Positions 23,311 through 34,092 of a stretch of 64,000 nt of DNA are shown one piece after another. The translations under genes were made by a program, and so were the position numbers. This DNA is from Collybiopsis luxurians FD-317 M1 (lineage: Eukaryota; Basidiomycota; Agaricomycetes; Agaricales; Omphalotaceae): assembly GCA_000827265.1 (NCBI GenBank), contig KN834803.1, positions 299,723-363,722 of the forward strand, in the 5' to 3' direction. Under the pieces are notes generated by a model. That model had not been told where the DNA came from, made no database searches, and saw nothing but the letters and a program-made list of their open reading frames with translations. Position 1 is the first letter of the stretch; every line of letters starts with the position of its first letter.

Positions 23311-23699
23311 TTTGTTAACTAAATACGAGTAAGAAAAACAGAAAAACAGATTTTGTACTATCAATACGTCCAAGAGCCACCGTTACGCAATCATGTGCTC
23401 ACTTCTACAGCTTCATCCCGATGAGCTCTTCGATTCTCGAGCACCCCCTAGATCGAGGTCTCCTGTTTTCGCGCAGGAGCTGACTGATCCTGTCTTGAAC
23501 TTTTCGAGCACGTCGAATGATTTGTTCGAATTTCCTCCAACGCTTTCACCGAATAGTTTCCCAAGATGGATAACGGTCATATGTTTTCCCGGCTGCTATC
23601 TATTTAAGTAGCTGACGAGAAAGTACACGCGTGACGGTACCGAATCGTCATTCATTGAGTGATACTTGAAGCCCACCACGCTCCACAATTTTACTTATC

Positions 23700-25076
23700 A
23701 TGCCCTCTTCCACTTCAGGTCGTACCATTAGTCTTCCGGCCTCATTAGTCGAAGACCTTGTCCGGGTCCAAGCTGGAGAACTTCAGAGATTGAAAAAACA
23801 GTTAGCGGAAGCTCAGGTGAGTAATTCGCTCCAAGTTTGTGCGCAACTGAGAAGCCCATGTATATCAGAATGGGAACAGTACTGTTACATCAGAACTCGC
23901 CTCCCTCATTGAATCTACCGCCAAAATTATTTCGGATCTTGACCAGGCGCTGACTCAGAGTCAAGAAATAGCGGACCGTGCCTCTTCGACGCCCAGGACG
24001 TCGCGATCGAAACTGTCGACTCCTTCTCTCATCTCACTAGCTTCGGTTATCAGATCAGAAGGGTTTGACCTATTGGAGGGCCGTAGCACCAAATCTGAAG
24101 CTTTTACGAATGCGAGCTATTCCAGAGATGCTTCGGATGCTGGGAAGGATGAAGAATCAGAAGCAAACTCTCTTCACTCGTCATCAGTGAGTGGCTTCGA
24201 GAGACTTGAAACCTGTTGATTAACCTGTATCGCTTAATGTTTAGCGTAGTGAGATGAGTAGCATGGAGTCGATAGCTACTCAATCGCTAAGCCCATTCAC
24301 CTTCAAACCGTGGCCTCAACAACACATCAACGCTCTCAAACAGGCACGTATTCCAAAATTAGGGCTCGAATAAATCTAATTAGTATCTATTTCCTTAGCT
24401 AGGGACACTCCGCCAACCTACCTTCTATCCCGGAGATGAACTCATCATTGATTTCGCTAACAGACGCCAGGCATACCTCATCACGGTCATGTACACGACA
24501 AATAACGCGCAGAGAACGAGGAAACTCCACGCCTGGTTCGAGGAGTTTGCATTGAAAGGATGGTCTGGAGCTTTAATGGTGAGACATGAGCGGGCGTGGT
24601 ATTATATTGGGACGTACAAAACAATTGGATATGCTGAGATGAGCAGGGAAGAATTCGAGGCTCTGTCAGACAAGGTGAGTCGAATGTGATGCATCGACCA
24701 GATCGAGTCTTGATGATTGATTTGTTTTTAGACGAAGGGACCGGTGATTGTCCAGGCGGCTCACGCAGTTCAAGTCCCTAAGATACGTACCGCAGTCAGT
24801 GGAAAAAGCAAGAAGGACTCGGGTACCTCAGGTAGCAGCGGTAAGTCTGGTGTGAAGAAGACAGCGAATCCTAGCTCCAGCTCGAGCGGTGGTTCGAAGA
24901 AAGCCAGTAATAATCATGCCTCGGCTACTACCGAGGTCTCAAGCTCAATTATTCCGTCAAAAACAGAGGTGCAGGCGCGGATTGCAGATGGACGAATTGA
25001 GTTGGCGAAGGTGACATTCGGTTTGGTTTCATTCGACGAGGAACTGGCGAAAACTTTAATTGACTTGAACTTGTGA
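23700..25076 (+). CDS. Divergent DUF6697-like protein
   Basis: Five exons: 23700-23816, 23869-24186 (318 nt), 24245-24343, 24399-24674, 24732-25076; 1155 nt, 384 aa. Residues 1-39 contain VEDLVRVQAGELQRLKKQL, aligning with the array motif DLVTNLVRRQGEELL. Exon 2 is a coiled coil of exactly the same length as in every array copy. Later come LITVMYT, WSGALMVR, WYYIGTY and REEFEALSDK, the same motif order as the array proteins. A Lys/Ser-rich insert of about 50 residues follows, then ELAKVTFGLVSFDEEL at the end, matching the usual DUF6697 tail. The third intron uses a GC donor (CAG|GCACGT). It is the only plus-strand member and the most diverged, so it may be the conserved ancestor-like gene. 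It lies 389 bases after the DUF1295 gene in the same orientation. Confidence 0.83.
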
Positions 25077-27867
25077 TGTGTATAAGTACTTATCTTGGCA
25101 CGCAAAGTGATAAAATGCTTTTCTTCTCCATTGTCACCTACTTATAAGTATTTTATCACAAATCAAGTATCTATGCAGTTGAGCAAATGGGAGTCTTTGG
25201 AAGGAAGTCGCAGACGACGCCTTACATATTAGCTGACACTGAGAAGTTCCTATCACGATATATGAGGATGATAGACGGAATCTCTTCAAAGAACTCTTTT
25301 CGGAGACTAGCATTTGATCTTGAATCTGATAACTGACACTGTAGCTTAGCTATTCAAGCTGGAAGGACCTTGTTTCTGTCTCATCGATAATCGACGGCCG
25401 GCATACTAGTAATTTGAATGCAATGATGTTGAAGCTGAGCCATTTTAACTTCTGCCTTCTGCTGCATCGAGAATTGACCATAAGTGGCAACAATTACTCG
25501 TACACTTGTCCGAACCCACAATGCAGCAAGTAAGATTTCGGGCTCGAGGCAAAAACAGCTGCATGGTACTGAAAAGATTTGATTGGATGTGGAGAAGGAA
25601 GGATAGTCGATCCGCAAAAGCGGTCTTAAGAGACTTCAGATATCTATCTATCTACCATCGATTGGCTCAAAGGAACTATCCTATGTCTGTAATTCATTAA
25701 ATCTTACCGTTATGAAAACTTGTACAGCCACGAGTTCAATGGGGACAAGTCAACTCAACCCGTGGCCGCATTTATTTTTCCTTCTGGCCATGTCTTTGGC
25801 TCCATTATACTTCTGGAAGTGCCACTGGAACGGGTATGAATACGAGAGACGGCGAGCTGATTATACGGCAGGCTTCAAAGCCAAAATACCGCTCATTTCG
25901 GACTGCACTCGTAGCGAATTGAGATAGAACAGATAACAAGTTACAACAGAGGATTGCTGATAGTAGTTATACGATAATAGCTCTACCCTTATGTCCGAAA
26001 ATCGAGATCGATTGGAGGGAACAGCCTAAGCGGAGGATCTACGTGTGAATAAACAGCTGTTCGGAACTTGTCACTGGTAAGAGAACTCACGACGATGGCC
26101 GTTCATGTCTTCAGGTCTTCGGTAGGATAAACCAGCTGATTTCCAAAGATGGGAAGCCTGCCACAGTTCACTGCCTCCGCATATTATGCCCTCTTCCACT
26201 GCATTGGCCGTACTGTTAGTCTACCGATATCATTAGTCGAAGGCCTTGGCAATACATCCAATAGTCGTCACGGAGGGGCGCTTCTTTGATATTTCTACAT
26301 GGACGATAGAACTCCAGGTAATGATGAGGCGATAATGGGAGGGTATGGGATTCGATGTAAATCCTGTAGTAATAGAATTTAGGCACCAAGATAGGACGGG
26401 GACGGACACGACAGATTTACTGTCGTCGTTGTTATATTCGAGGGGAATGCAGAGCACTAGTAGAGGAACATTAATGAAGAATCTTCCTTTCCCCATCAGT
26501 CCACCGCGAACTACGTATCGCTAACCGAACCTCAAGGACTATGGAATATCCGAAGATCGCAGAACTAAAGCGGGAGTGCGTGATTTACAAGGGCACTTGA
26601 GACGGAATTGGGAGACAGATGACGGGTACGCAAGCCTTAGGACACACTGATGGATGAACTGAAAGTTCAATCCTTTTTGCCTCACAAATTGAGTATGAAC
26701 ACGGAAGGAAAAAGATCTATTGCAAGGCTAGAACTAGAAGGAAAAACTACAAATTATTCGTGAGCACAATAGGAGAGGGAAGGAAAGGACCTCATACCTA
26801 ATAATCTATACACATTGTTCCCTTTCTCGCAGACTAGGATTTGATTTTCAAGCGCCGCCGTCAAAATAAACCCATTCGCGTTGGAATCTCTCAAGTTCGA
26901 TCAGCTTCTGGCCGGCCAAAGAATGAGGGTCCAGAAAATAGTCGAACAGTATCCGCCGTAAAGTCAAAAATGAGCGGAAATAGGCGAGTGATATCGTTTC
27001 CGAGAAAGGTTATGCAAGCACATTTAACTTGCAGTGCGATTGCGTAACAGGCGAGCAGCCCCCAACGGGACAATGATTATGCACGTACTCTTCTCAGCAA
27101 CCAGGCTTATTTACACAGATAATAGCCGTGTGACGGTAATTTAAGTACATCGCTCGATGTCAGTTTCGCGGACAATTGAAATACGGTAATAAATTAAGTA
27201 CTGTTCTAGACAGAGAGAGTTTGACAGTCGTCGTTCAGTGCTATAAAAGAGGCAGAAAAAGGCGTACCGAGCAAACTAATCACACCGACATCAATGAATG
27301 AACCTGCCTACTTGCTTCGCAGCGATCTGACCTGATTTGACCCTGTAGCTATTTCGAGAAATTGCTTGCCTGGGAATGTACTTGTCATATGAAAGATTGG
27401 AATATGCAAAATAGAATCTGACTGTGATCATAAGAATGATATTTTTGAGATGAAGGATCTCAGTATCATAAGATATACCTTATTTCCTAGCTCGAGCTTT
27501 GTTGTCAACATCATCAGTCATCACTATATCGCCGCATGTTGAGTCTGTTGCAACGGGTGCAAATGTAGTGCTAGTCACGCCATCTGTAACGGTTGGTGAT
27601 GGTCATTTTTTGGCTTCGGGGGAGATGATGGAGGTAGAAAGACTGGGATGGAGAGATAGAACGAGTCGGATGAGAGTAACTGTCAAGTTTAAGGTTTAAG
27701 GCGAGAAAATTCGACAATCGATATCTTATACTTCTATATCTAGACTGATCACTGAATTTCTATCACATTACATCATTCGGATTATTTGAAAGCGAGTGAC
27801 GTCTTCCTGCTTTCCATACTTAATCCAAATGTGTGATACTTTCAGGGCTTTGAAGTAAATACAACAG
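25077..27867. other. Gene-poor region with relics
   Basis: No intact gene recognised. About 25150-25950 is a diverged copy of about 34330-35080, and about 26740-27400 of about 35440-36120 (same orientation). The strongest shared block contains ATCTATCTATCTACC and GATTGGCTCAAAG. A decayed first exon of the 23700 gene lies at about 26183-26255 (listed separately). A TATAAAAG near 27243 has no convincing gene after it. Confidence 0.5.
26183..26255 (+). pseudogene. Relic of exon 1 of the plus-strand DUF6697-like gene
   Basis: ATGCCCTCTTCCACT is followed by a stretch matching 23715-23765 base for base at most positions, including TCATTAGTCGAAG. No downstream exons follow directly. This is a fragment of a duplicated copy of the 23700 gene. 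Confidence 0.7.
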
Positions 27868-28395
27868 TTACGTGAAATCTTTCCTTCCCGTCCACATCGT
27901 GATTTGCGTCCCTCCCGCCTGAATCGTTCTATACCTAACGAGAGCTTTCCCACCAACCTGAAGGTGTCCCACATCCCTCGAGATGCTGAATGCGACTACC
28001 CAAGCAGTGCAGGGGCGATATTGGGCCTTGATTCCTCCCGTATCAATTTTTGTGCAATCGGCAGCGACTTCCCCCGGAAATGCTGCAGAGTTGGCGATAC
28101 TCTCACACTTCAACTCGATCATATTGGTGAAGAGCCTCCCACCAGTTCTAGTGGTTAGAAGGAGATCGGATCTCTCGTTAGTGCCATTGTAGACTTTGTC
28201 CTCGCGGGTGACAGTCACCACGGAACCGGGGAATTGTTGCCCGTACGCTCGTTTAAGATAAAGAGCGAGCTCCACTTGAGTCCATCCCTCCCATCCACCC
28301 TTCAATTGGTATGCTTCTCCCAACTTGCTTGCATTGGCATTTGCCCAGTCGGCTATCGTATTGAGAAGGCCGCTAGTTGGTGTCAATTCAGACAT
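27868..28395 (-). CDS. Small PD-(D/E)XK-like protein
   Basis: Single-exon frame of 175 aa. Order of elements: an N-terminal helix region with Glu (TQVELALYLKRAYG, about residues 39-52), then VTREDKVYNG, then ERSDLLLT, and about 14 residues later NMIELKCES. An Asp followed by Glu-x-Lys, after a helix with a conserved Glu, is the core pattern of the PD-(D/E)XK nuclease-like fold. Further on comes KAQYRPCTAW, where such proteins often have a Gln/Tyr motif. I therefore suggest a restriction-endonuclease-like fold, but nuclease activity is only an inference. There is no signal peptide or membrane segment. A TATAAAAG on the minus strand at 28549-28556 lies about 155 bases before the ATG; a short 5' UTR intron is possible. 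Confidence 0.65.
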   Translation of the reverse strand: MSELTPTSGLLNTIADWANANASKLGEAYQLKGGWEGWTQVELALYLKRAYGQQFPGSVVTVTREDKVYNGTNERSDLLLTTRTGGRLFTNMIELKCESIANSAAFPGEVAADCTKIDTGGIKAQYRPCTAWVVAFSISRDVGHLQVGGKALVRYRTIQAGGTQITMWTGRKDFT

Positions 28396-28548
28396 AATGC
28401 TGTTACTAGAGTAAGCTTATTTAGTTTGTCGTTGTAGAGAGAGAAAGAGATCCGCTCATACTGCTCGTTAAAAGTGTGGAAGACACAGAAGAGAATCAAT
28501 CTGAAGATGACCGCAGATGAGTTCTTCTCCGTTACCTGCCCTGCCTTT

Positions 28549-28556
28549 TATACGTT
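28549..28556 (-). promoter_or_regulatory. TATA box for the PD-(D/E)XK-like gene
   Basis: TATAAAAG on the minus strand about 155 bases upstream of the ATG at 28395. It is a strong match, though a little far from the start. Confidence 0.45.
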
Positions 28557-28672
28557 CACATTTGCCGGTCGGCCTGCCATTAAACTTGTCTAGAATCTTC
28601 TGTACACCTTTATGGTCGTCAGTGCCAAATTCGTCTGTGACACCCTGTTATTGCTAAAAATAAGGGCGAAAG

Positions 28673-29040
28673 GCCGGTAGCTGGAAATTTTAAAAAGACT
28701 GCGATAACCGCCGAACGGTACGAGTTTCTTACTGCTCTTGATTTGCACTAGCCTATAGGGTGTCTTCCAAATGAGCGCTATAAATATACTAAAGGATATT
28801 TTATTGGGCAAAGTCTAAAAAACTGTAACAATTACCAAGCGACACGAGTTTTATATGAAGAACTTGAAGCTCAGGCCCTAGGCCCGCACATTCCCGCACT
28901 TTACGGCCGCTAGCTGGGCAAAGTCTAAAAAATTGCAATACTACTAAACGCTACGAGCTTCATATTGCTCTTGATTGGCAGCTCCAAACCTATACGCTGT
29001 AGCTAAAGTGAACGATAAGTGACTACTAGAAGATATCTGG
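28673..29040. repeat. Degenerate direct repeats of ~130 bp
   Basis: Three related blocks start near 28676, 28806 and 28915. Each has a run like GGCAAAGTCTAAAAAACTG, then a C-G-rich core ending in ACGAGTTT or ACGAGCTT, then GCTCTTGATT or similar. Blocks one and three also share a following CCTATA...GCTGT segment. They are diverged and non-coding. Confidence 0.55.
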
Positions 29041-30579
29041 TACGGCTTCTAGCGCCATTATTCTGAATATTCGAGAGCCGCCGGATACCTGATCATGAAA
29101 CGTTAGATTGTCAGAGTCCATGCTGAAAGGAAAGGGCATGCGATATGAAATGGGAATGTTGAGCGGTGAGAGACTGCCTGTTTTGCCAAGAGTACAGTAA
29201 GCCGCAAAACGTTAGGAACGCCGGCAAATTTTGATATCCCCAAATATGTACTCAAGATGCAGCTATGGCAAATGCTACAGTGATTCTCCCTAATCATATT
29301 TTTTTTTTGTAATTTTAGACAGACAGTGCAGCTGTGCCTCGCTCCTGGCATTGATTGCATTCCTGCTATTACGTGATCAAAGAGTATTGCGGCATTTTTG
29401 CTGCATAAGCTCTTGTAGGCAAGTTCCATATGTCAATGAAGAGTAAGCAGCCAATGGCATTGTTGACTCTGAAAGCATCGATATGCCCTCAATAAACAGG
29501 GTGGAGTGGGGTACTTCTTCGGTATATACGTACCGTGGAAATTTTCTATCGATGAGCCGATTCATTGATGACAATGAGAACTTGAATGATTGAACTCTAG
29601 ATAACATTCTGATGAAAAGAACTCTCCGTCACGGTGAATTAAGTGCAGGTTTTTGCACCCCATTAATGTCATGGAGATTTTGGATTGATGAATTCATCAA
29701 TCGATACAACGTTTGATTTGAATATGTGAGCCCAGACAATACTCTGGGTTCGATGCAAAAAGAATTCAGTTTGGATTAATTAAAGTTCTGGGCCCTTTCA
29801 TGAAAGACATTTTGTGTCGATGAATCGAAGAAATTCAAACCCTGAAACAAAGAATTTGGAAATTCTGTATGCATGGCAAACAACATTGCAGTCCGGGGAC
29901 CAGAACTGACCTCAGTATGCCTAGTCCTTGATGGTGCAATAAGGATAAAAGTGCTTCATTGTTATAGTTTAAATGGAAAAGGATCATCCCTAACTCAAAT
30001 TTAGGTATATCACTTAGTTTAATGAAGCAGGACTGTACCATAGGCCTGGCTCTTCTATTTAGATTGAATCAGAACTGTCTCTGTACCAAAACCTTTGAAT
30101 CGCTGTGTAACGTCAAGGAGATTGCTTATCTAACCATTATAACAACAAGATGTGTTCCTGTTAGACATATTGAATACGTAGCTACATGCGAATGTTAGCA
30201 TCAATATGTATCGGGGAATAAGTAACGGCTCACCTCAGTTGATGACAGACCAGAGCGATAAAGAGGGATACACGGTGGCTGTGGTAAGTCGTAGTAACTG
30301 TACAGTTAGTATGTAATCAAATAACGTGAGCGAAAGTAAAAGAAATAGAGGGAACGTTCTAATCAGAAAGGTCAAAGCTGATTGTACGAAGCAACGTATC
30401 TCAGTGCTCAGCAGTTCCAGCTGAGAGTTCGTCGATTAGACATTGGCAGAAATGGAGTTCCTGTTAACGGTTAAGAGAGATTCAGTTCGTGCTTTATATA
30501 AGGACCCAGAGGTTTTCGTGTCAGCACATTAAGAATGGTTAGTCAGAGCCCCTACGCGACATCCCGAGACTAATTCATT

Positions 30580-30712
30580 AACGAAAATTCCGATCCATCA
30601 AGAACAATGTTACTCTCGTCCTTGTTGGAGTTATTTGCCCCAGGACGACTTGTGGCCTCCGTTGGATACCTCTGAGCATTGTGGACCAAGAATGGTAACC
30701 CTGTTAAACCAA
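30580..30712 (-). pseudogene. Dispersed relic of S-type exon 2
   Basis: Matches 21110-21245 of S5 (coiled-coil exon). Shared runs include GTTACTCTCGTCCTTGT, TGTGGCCTCCGT (against CGTGGCCTCCGT) and GTGGACCAAG. Several indels break the frame. It lies 9 kb outside the array and stands alone, with no neighbouring exon recognised. Confidence 0.75.
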
Positions 30713-31028
30713 GGTATGCTCCACTCTCGAGTCTCTGCACAAACAAGCTGCAGAGCCAGTGATATTGCAGTCACTCGTACAATCCATCGATTGTCAGAAC
30801 CAAGAGGCAGTGAACATACTCACTAGTACTTAACACTATGCCGACTTTAGAAAAAGGGTTTAACAAGGACTCGGAGAAATCAGATCTTCACATTTGAATA
30901 CAAGTACATACAGTGGTCGATATCGGCACAGGTTTATAGATTGATTTTATAAGAAACATTCAGAACTGGAACAACTTAGTGGATGTCAGACCTGATATTG
31001 GTCTGTAAAAGCGTTTTCCGCTCAATAT

Positions 31029-31932
31029 TTAGGATGTAACAAATTTCCAGATCTGATTGGCGTTGCCGGTGGGGGTAAAGGCAAGGATAGCCGTTCCATT
31101 TGCAGCGTTGGAACTGTCAAGGTCGAGGACAAGCGGGGAACTGAGCAAGGGAAGGGTGACGCTGCAACAGAAACAAAAAGTTGGTGAGTTCAATTAATGA
31201 CACTCTTTTCCTTGCTAGCAGACGCCTCATGCAAATAAAACCGAACTCACGTATAGGTATTAGCAGCGGCATTGGCGGTAAGTGACCAAACAACGGGGAT
31301 GTTTCCTGAAACAACGCGAGAGCTAGAGCCTCCGCAGTAGTTTTGGAGAGTAAGGAAGGTTCCAGTACGGACATTCTTAAAGGTCCAACCGTTACCGGCG
31401 ACCAAAGCAACCCACTGAAAAATGGGATAGTAGAATAAGTATCAAATTGACTAACCAAATTGGATGGGGTATAGGTAGCTATGCAAACCTTTTGGTTACT
31501 GTAGCCACTGTTATTTTGATATCCTTGGACTATAAGAACTGCTGTATTTCTTGGATTAACATTATTAATACAATCCGGTACATGTAGTTTCAAGTTGGAT
31601 TACTCACCTACTGCAGATAGTATTACTCAGATATTAATAGTAGAAGTATGTAGAACTTTCTAGATACTGTGTTATGTAGTATATAAGGCCTACCTTGAGG
31701 CCAGTACCATAGAACAAAATAATCATTTGTATCCAATATTCGAGTCTCACAACTCTTATAAAACTACTGCGCCATATTTCTACAATAAGAACATGTCGCA
31801 GAACATGAGCTATGCTAGTTGTTGACAAAAAATGGCCTGCATACCGGTAACATTGTCATTACCGGAAAGGTCAATGACAGTGTTGGTAGCAGTGTTTACA
31901 ATGGTATAAGCTTGTCCATGGACGAGAGACAT
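31029..31932 (-). CDS. Ricin-B-like (beta-trefoil) lectin
   Basis: Four exons: 31845-31932, 31489-31529, 31251-31414, 31029-31161; 426 nt, 141 aa. The product starts MSLVHGQAYTIVNTATNTVI and has the repeat features of a beta-trefoil: VIDLSGNDN, GYQNNSGYSNQKW, GWTFKNVRTGTFLTLQ, LVLDLDSSNAANGTAI and a final NQIWKFV. The two NQ-x-W motifs are the classical QxW of ricin-B-type lectins. The length is that of a single-domain fungal lectin, with no secretion signal, as is common for cytosolic mushroom lectins, which often have defence or storage roles. The first intron is 315 nt, far longer than any other here. Its acceptor could also lie 9 nt upstream, adding three residues. A TATATAAAAGG-type box lies about 95 bases upstream. 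Confidence 0.85.
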
Positions 31933-32022
31933 GTTGAAAGACAGAGAAGAATTCAAAAGATTTGAGCTGCTGAGTACTGATTTACCGAGGTAAACTAAGG
32001 AATAGTGGTTTGAACAAGGAAC

Positions 32023-32033
32023 CTTTTATATCT
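32023..32033 (-). promoter_or_regulatory. TATA box for the lectin gene
   Basis: GATATAAAAGG on the minus strand, about 95 bases before the ATG at 31932. Confidence 0.55.
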
Positions 32034-33831
32034 GCCTGAAGTCGGACAACAAAGAGTTATGGCAGAACGTATTGTAATCCCAGCGTCGATGCCCAAACTG
32101 GTGTTGCACATTGTCTTTCCTTTTTCAATCACGGACTTCCATATATAGGCGAGAGAAGGCTAACAGCTGATAATGCCATTTCTGGACCAATTCCGACTTC
32201 CAATCAGAATGTCAGCGAGGGTAGATCGGCACCTGGTTGTCTCAACTCCACTCTACTTCCACAAATTAGAACTGCCATGACCACCCTGCTTTCTTACAAG
32301 ATTTTTGAGAGCAGCACTAAGCAGCAGCAGCAGACTGTTCATGTAGCTTGAATGATGCAGACTACAGAGTTTGATGTGCCGGTGGTCCAAAGTACTTGGC
32401 TTGTGGTAGAACCGAGGGAACGGATTGATTGGGGACCTTGGATGTAGATTGGTCGGAAGTAGTAGGTGTCACCTATGTCCCCTTGTCAATCATCGGCCCC
32501 ACAATCCGGATTTTCCTGTCAGGAGACAAGCATTTAACAGGATGGAATATATAGTAAACATCCACTGTCCCCTCTATATTTCAATTGCAAAGATGCAATC
32601 TCCTACAAGTGCATCTTTAGAACTCCAGGACATTATTCTCAGACTCACGGGAAAGCCACTCCTAGAGGGCTAAGGTACAATATAGCTCTGACCAAAATCG
32701 CTTCCGAAGAGTCCAAGATTCGAGTCATTAATCGGAAGATTGTATCAGAAGGTCTGGGGGCTTACCTCAGAAGTGGAAAAAATTTCGCTTCGCGGAATGA
32801 GTTACCAAAAAAAAAAAAAATTCAGTGAGCCGACTGAACATATATGATGTGGTGAAACTGAATGACGCATACAAGCACGCTCAGCATATCTGAATTCATT
32901 GACCAGCTGAATCTTGAGTTCTTGGGGATGAATTTCACCGAGCAGATTTTTTCCAACTTCTGGGGTGACTGAGTTTAATTGAAACAAATGCCTATGGTAG
33001 AATGCGGCGCAAGCAGGATGGATAAAATGTATGCTAACAAAGCAATTCATTAGAGTTCCATACTCATGCTGTCCTAGAACAGGGTTCAACCTCAGTAATT
33101 GGTTGAACCATATTCACGAACTTCTCTGAGGACTGGCGACATCGACATTTCAGGACCCATGAACTGGAGGCCCTGCCGGCTGGTAATGGGCCAAAGATGA
33201 CGCCTTTTCATTTGATTTAATTGCATCGGAATTGAATTGTACTTAATGTAACTACAATTCAGTCATCATTATTATGCTCCTACTATAAAATTGAAAAGTA
33301 TCAGGCACAGACTTCACACGACCGCCAGAACTCGGCATTCGATTGCATTCCATGCACCTGTACCCGGTTCGGGTTTAATGTAACAGCTGCACGGACACGA
33401 TTAGAAGCTACATGTAAATTAACGGTCAACTGAATTAGAACGGTTCGAACATCTGCTATATCAATACGTACTCACACCAGCCACGGAGTCATTTTTTTAT
33501 TCCCCGTCTCCCAAGATTCCTTAGGACAAGCTCCTCGGAAGTCCCAAATTCAGATTTTATTCAGGGCTTAGAGTCACGTTGGTACACTATTTACATGATC
33601 ATAAGGTTTGAACATTCAATCTGCCACAATGTATATAGTTTGCTCCCAGCGTCTGCCACAACTCCGTAATATGTACTCCCTGGAGCTCCTAATTACCGGT
33701 ATTATAGGTATTTCTTGCTCGAGGAGCACTATTATGTTCCAGTTCGGGAACAACTAAAAGCCGCCAAAATCTTAGACTATGGCATAAACGTTTCACAAAA
33801 ATGCATGTACTAAGGAATCAGGATGCTCGAA

Positions 33832-34092
33832 TCAAGTCCCAGGCTCACCAAGAGTTGTCGTCTCTCCATAAAATAACAGCAGCATGGTCTGGATCATTCT
33901 TAAAAATGGAACATACATTGGTGGTTTCTGAATAGTAAATGAGGACCAGAGCCTCGAACCAAAGTCTATCACGATATTCTCCTGGGATCCCAAATTAGGG
34001 GCTACATTGCTAAGGTTATAGGTACCCCAACCGCCCTTGGCTTCTTGTAACTTATTTATCATTATCGACCACTGTGCAGCGAGATTTAACAT
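33832..34092 (-). other. Unassigned coding-like frame
   Basis: The minus strand holds an 86-codon frame containing GGWGTYNLSNVAPNLGS and IVIDFGSRLWSSF. Around 33920 a second frame, with IFKNDPDHAAVILWRDD, looks more protein-like than the continuation of the first, as if one or more bases were lost. I do not recognise the family. It may be a decayed small gene. Confidence 0.25.

Larger units (their letters stand above)
28396..31028. other. Intergenic region with degenerate repeats and a relic
   Basis: No gene recognised. It contains a degenerate repeat (28673-29040) and a relic of S-type exon 2 (30580-30712). A TATATAAGG lies near 30496, upstream of that relic but without an intact gene. Confidence 0.5.

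Noticed and set aside
27243..27360. TATA-like box followed by a short frame (MNEPAYLL...)
   Set aside because: The frame is only about 13 codons long. The block is a diverged copy of 35.4-36.1 kb where nothing corresponding is preserved.
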